This document shows, in pieces, positions 61,717 through 64,000 of a stretch of 64,000 nucleotides of DNA (position 1 is the stretch's first letter; the number at the start of each line of letters is the position of its first letter). The notes beneath the pieces are model-generated. The model worked only from the letters and a program-made list of their open reading frames with translations. It did not search any database and was not told the DNA's origin. The position numbers were made by a program, and so were the translations under genes. The stretch spans positions 3,472,001 through 3,536,000 of the forward strand of contig NZ_CP010310.2 of assembly GCF_000815105.2 (NCBI RefSeq), given 5' to 3'. The DNA is from Pandoraea pulmonicola. Its GTDB lineage: Bacteria > Pseudomonadota > Gammaproteobacteria > Burkholderiales > Burkholderiaceae.

Positions 61717-62781
61717 CTATTGGCGCACGTTCGACGCCTGCGGCTTGCCGTTCGTCTCGCCGTCCCGCACGGCCGCTTCGGCCTTCTCGACGAGATCGCG
61801 TCCGACCAGCACCTTCCATTTGGTATAGACGGGACGCGTCGCATCCACGAAGCGCTGACGCTGTTCGGGCGTGAGCCGCGTCACCTTCACGCCGCGCGCC
61901 TCCAGGTCCTCCCACATGCCGCGCCCGCTGCTCAGCAAGTCTTCGCGCGCGAGCGTGATTTCGAAGCGCGCCGCTTCCACCGCCGCCTCGCGCACGACGT
62001 CGCGATCCTGCTGCGACCAACTGTCCCACACTTGCCGGTTCACCACGAATACGATGGGATCGGCCATGTAGTCCCACACGGTGATGTAGCGCTGCCCCAC
62101 CGTGTCTAGCTTGACGTTGTTGTAGATCGTGATCGGGTTTTCCTGACCATCGATCTTGCGGGCGCGCAGCGCACGAATTGCCTCGTTCCACGTCATCTGT
62201 GCCGGCACGGTGCCGAGCGCGGTGAAGATGTCGTTGAACAGGAGCGAACCGACGACGCGAAAACGCAAGCCGCGCATGTCCTCCGGTGTACGAATCGGGC
62301 GACGCGAATTGCTCAGTTGCCGAAAACCGTTCTCGCCCCACGCGAGTGGCACGACGCCCTGCTCCTCCATACGCCGGAACAGTTCGCGCCCGACCTCGCC
62401 CTGCGTGAGCGCGTCGAGCGATCGATAGCCGCGCAGCAGAAACGGCAGGGCGAAGACATTGAACTCGGGGACGGCCGACGACCAGTTGATCGTCGAGCCG
62501 ACCGCGATGTCGATCACGCCCTGGCGCAGCGCGGTAAACTCGCGCGTCTGATCACCGCCGACGAGCGCGGCGCCCGGATGCAGCCGGATGTTGATACGCC
62601 CGCGCGTACGTTCGCGCACCATATCGGCCCAGAGCTGAGTGCCCTTGCCCCAGGGGGTGCCGGCGTCCGGCACGATCGACAGCGAGTATTCAGCCTTGTA
62701 AGGTTGCGCTGCGATAGGCAGCGCGGTTGCGGCGAGGGCAAGCGCGACTCCGACGAGCCCCCGCCAGCCTAGATTACGCAT
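61717..62781 (-). CDS. dctP: TRAP transporter substrate-binding protein DctP
   Basis: A 354-residue periplasmic binding protein with a signal peptide (GLVGVALALAATALPIAAQ). The mature part follows DctP: GKGTQLWADMVRERTRGRIN, IRLHPGAALVGGDQTREFTA, FNVFALPFLLRGYRSLDAL, NEAIRALRARKIDGQENPIT. The family imports carboxylates with DctQ/DctM permeases. No DctQM genes are visible in this window, so it is an orphan unless they lie elsewhere. The conserved Arg region near RGLRFRVVGS is present. Confidence 0.9.
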   Translation of the reverse strand: MRNLGWRGLVGVALALAATALPIAAQPYKAEYSLSIVPDAGTPWGKGTQLWADMVRERTRGRINIRLHPGAALVGGDQTREFTALRQGVIDIAVGSTINWSSAVPEFNVFALPFLLRGYRSLDALTQGEVGRELFRRMEEQGVVPLAWGENGFRQLSNSRRPIRTPEDMRGLRFRVVGSLLFNDIFTALGTVPAQMTWNEAIRALRARKIDGQENPITIYNNVKLDTVGQRYITVWDYMADPIVFVVNRQVWDSWSQQDRDVVREAAVEAARFEITLAREDLLSSGRGMWEDLEARGVKVTRLTPEQRQRFVDATRPVYTKWKVLVGRDLVEKAEAAVRDGETNGKPQASNVRQ

Positions 62782-62958
62782 GTTGTCCTCAAGATGATTC
62801 GGGATCCGACGTCAATGCGACGCCCCCACGATCCCGTGAACATCGACAAATTATGCGCCCGTCGTCACGGCGCTGACTGCCTCGGACAATCCCCGATTGC
62901 CGCATTGCAACAAGCCTGCCCAATCGCCCGAATGCTTATGCCAAGCGGCTTGGCGCGC

Positions 62959-63735
62959 TCAACTGACGGCCAGACCGTCGTCGACGGTCATGATCGATCC
63001 GTTGATGAATCGAGAATCGTCCGAGGCAAGAAGAAGAATCAACCCGTCGAGATCGCTTGGCGCGCCCACCCGTTGACGCGGCAGCATCTGCACGAGCTTG
63101 CGCCCAGCCTCCGTCTGCCAGTGATCGTGGTTGATCTCGGTGTCGATATAGCCGGGACACAGTGCATTCACGTTAATGTTGAAGCGCCCCCACTCGAGCG
63201 CCATCGCGCGCGTCATGTGAATGACGGCGGCCTTGCTCAGGCAATACACGCCGAGCATGGAAATCGCCCGCTCGCCCGCCACCGACGCGACATTGATGAT
63301 GCGATGCTGTCGCTGCGGGTCTCCCTTGGCCCGACGGATCATGCGCTTGGCGACTTCCTGCGCCACGAAGAATGCGCCCCGCGTGTTCGTATCGAGCACG
63401 TAGTCGTATTCCTGCGGCGTGACGTCGACCAGACGCTGCTGCGTCGACACGCCGGAGTTGTTGATGAGGATGTCGATGGCGCCGGCTTCGGTTTCCGCAT
63501 GCGCCACCCCTGCGCGAATGCTGTCGTAATCGGTCACATCGATCGGCACCACGTGCGCGGCGCCGCCCTGCGCTTCGATCTCCGCGCGCAACTCCTTGAG
63601 CCGCTCCACGCGACGGCTCGCCAGCACCACCTTGGCCCCCGCCTGCGCCAACACCTTGGCAAACTGCATGCCCAGACCGCTCGATGCGCCCGTCACCATC
63701 GCCACTTTGCCTTCCAGATTCAGCGAACGCCCCAT
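62959..63735 (-). CDS. SDR family oxidoreductase
   Basis: A 258-residue SDR: cofactor motif MVTGASSGLGMQFAKVLAQA, an Arg pair after beta-2 (VLASRRVERL) suggesting NADP preference, ILINNSGVSTQQRL, the catalytic Ser in NVASVAGERA and Tyr in YCLSKAAV, and CPGYIDTEINHDHW. It lies next to and divergent from the ETF-ubiquinone oxidoreductase gene, a placement that suggests a link to acyl-CoA or fatty-acid oxidation. Substrate unknown. The ATG at 63735 has GGGAGAGG just upstream. Confidence 0.9.
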   Translation of the reverse strand: MGRSLNLEGKVAMVTGASSGLGMQFAKVLAQAGAKVVLASRRVERLKELRAEIEAQGGAAHVVPIDVTDYDSIRAGVAHAETEAGAIDILINNSGVSTQQRLVDVTPQEYDYVLDTNTRGAFFVAQEVAKRMIRRAKGDPQRQHRIINVASVAGERAISMLGVYCLSKAAVIHMTRAMALEWGRFNINVNALCPGYIDTEINHDHWQTEAGRKLVQMLPRQRVGAPSDLDGLILLLASDDSRFINGSIMTVDDGLAVS

Positions 63736-63913
63736 CTTCCTCTCCCTCATGCCCGAACGGGCAATGAATGCCGGCGCGACGGCAAAGCCTGCCGCTAGAG
63801 CTTCCTACCTACCAAACCGAACGATCGTACTATTAATATGCGGTTGCGAGGTGTTCCCCATTCCCGGAAAATGGCCGCACCCACGAATTCTAACGTTTAT
63901 AACAGGAGCATCA

Positions 63914-64000
63914 ATGGATCCCAAGCTGCTCGAGCAGTACGGCCCGAGGGAATCGATGGAGTATGACGTCGTCGTTGTCGGCGGCGGCCCGGCCGGCCTG
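63914..64000 (+). CDS. electron transfer flavoprotein-ubiquinone oxidoreductase (partial)
   Basis: The first 29 codons of a gene running off the window. MDPKLLEQYGPRESMEYDVV and the following GGGPAGL match the ETF-QO N-terminus, where the family begins with a short tail ahead of the FAD dinucleotide motif VVVGGGPAGL. AGGAG is seven bases before the ATG. The enzyme passes electrons from ETF to ubiquinone. With so little sequence, another FAD enzyme cannot be excluded. Confidence 0.7.
   Translation, partial: MDPKLLEQYGPRESMEYDVVVVGGGPAGL

Overview
The window looks like chromosome of a high-GC betaproteobacterium of the Burkholderiaceae, most like Pandoraea or a close relative. The genus is an inference. 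The main grounds are the gene order tRNA-Val, thrS, infC, rpmI, rplT, pheS, pheT, ihfA, merR, the DUF3717 protein, the many c-di-GMP genes, and GC-rich third codon positions in the core genes.

Layout. (a) 1-3100: a possible partial gene, a TauE/SafE exporter and an acyl-CoA synthetase. (b) 3372-15842: a degraded prophage or island in the 3' end of tRNA-Pro(GGG). It is bounded by about 62 bp of near-identical sequence (intact tRNA on the left, 3' fragment on the right). It holds tail-fibre remnants, a lysis cassette (two holin-like proteins, lambda-R-type endolysin, nested Rz/Rz1), a CI/LexA-like repressor, and cargo: a surface acyltransferase, a gtrS-gtrB-gtrA glucosylation cluster, an SOS-box small protein, a secreted Cys-rich protein and, next to the right att site, a protein whose N-terminus resembles Salmonella SPI-2-type translocated effectors. 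No integrase is visible. (c) 15843-19151: accessory DNA with a protein of four HTH-like repeats behind a Ser/Thr/Pro-rich leader, a GNAT, and second copies of both the secreted Cys-rich protein and the SOS-box protein. (d) 19.3-21.9 kb: small exported protein, LuxR-type regulator, DUF1275 protein. (e) 22.0-30.3 kb: a minus-strand operon joining a polyamine-type ABC transporter to a three-subunit 2Fe-2S/FAD/FAD oxidase, facing an IclR regulator. Two copies of one palindrome lie between them. (f) 30.4-45.3 kb: OsmC, GST, flavin reductase, TMEM175-like channel, S4 protein, rubredoxin, small proteins and four c-di-GMP enzymes. (g) 45.7-56.4 kb: translation operon (minus strand) and relA. (h) 56.4-64 kb: RidA, hydrolase, 3-hydroxybutyrate dehydrogenase with a CoA-transferase pair, PAS-LuxR regulator, thioesterase, TRAP binding protein, SDR, and the start of ETF-ubiquinone oxidoreductase.

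How it fits together. The prophage has lost replication and head genes but keeps genes that alter the host surface (acylation, glucosylation) and possibly its host interactions. That is the usual fate of a domesticated converting phage. Two SOS-box promoters drive members of one small-protein family, one inside and one outside the island. In the core region there is direct sequence evidence for translation-linked control: a non-canonical ATC start for infC, a threonine-containing leader ORF plus terminator/antiterminator before thrS, and a hairpin between rplT and pheS.

All family assignments come from reading the sequence and remembered family features; no database search was run.
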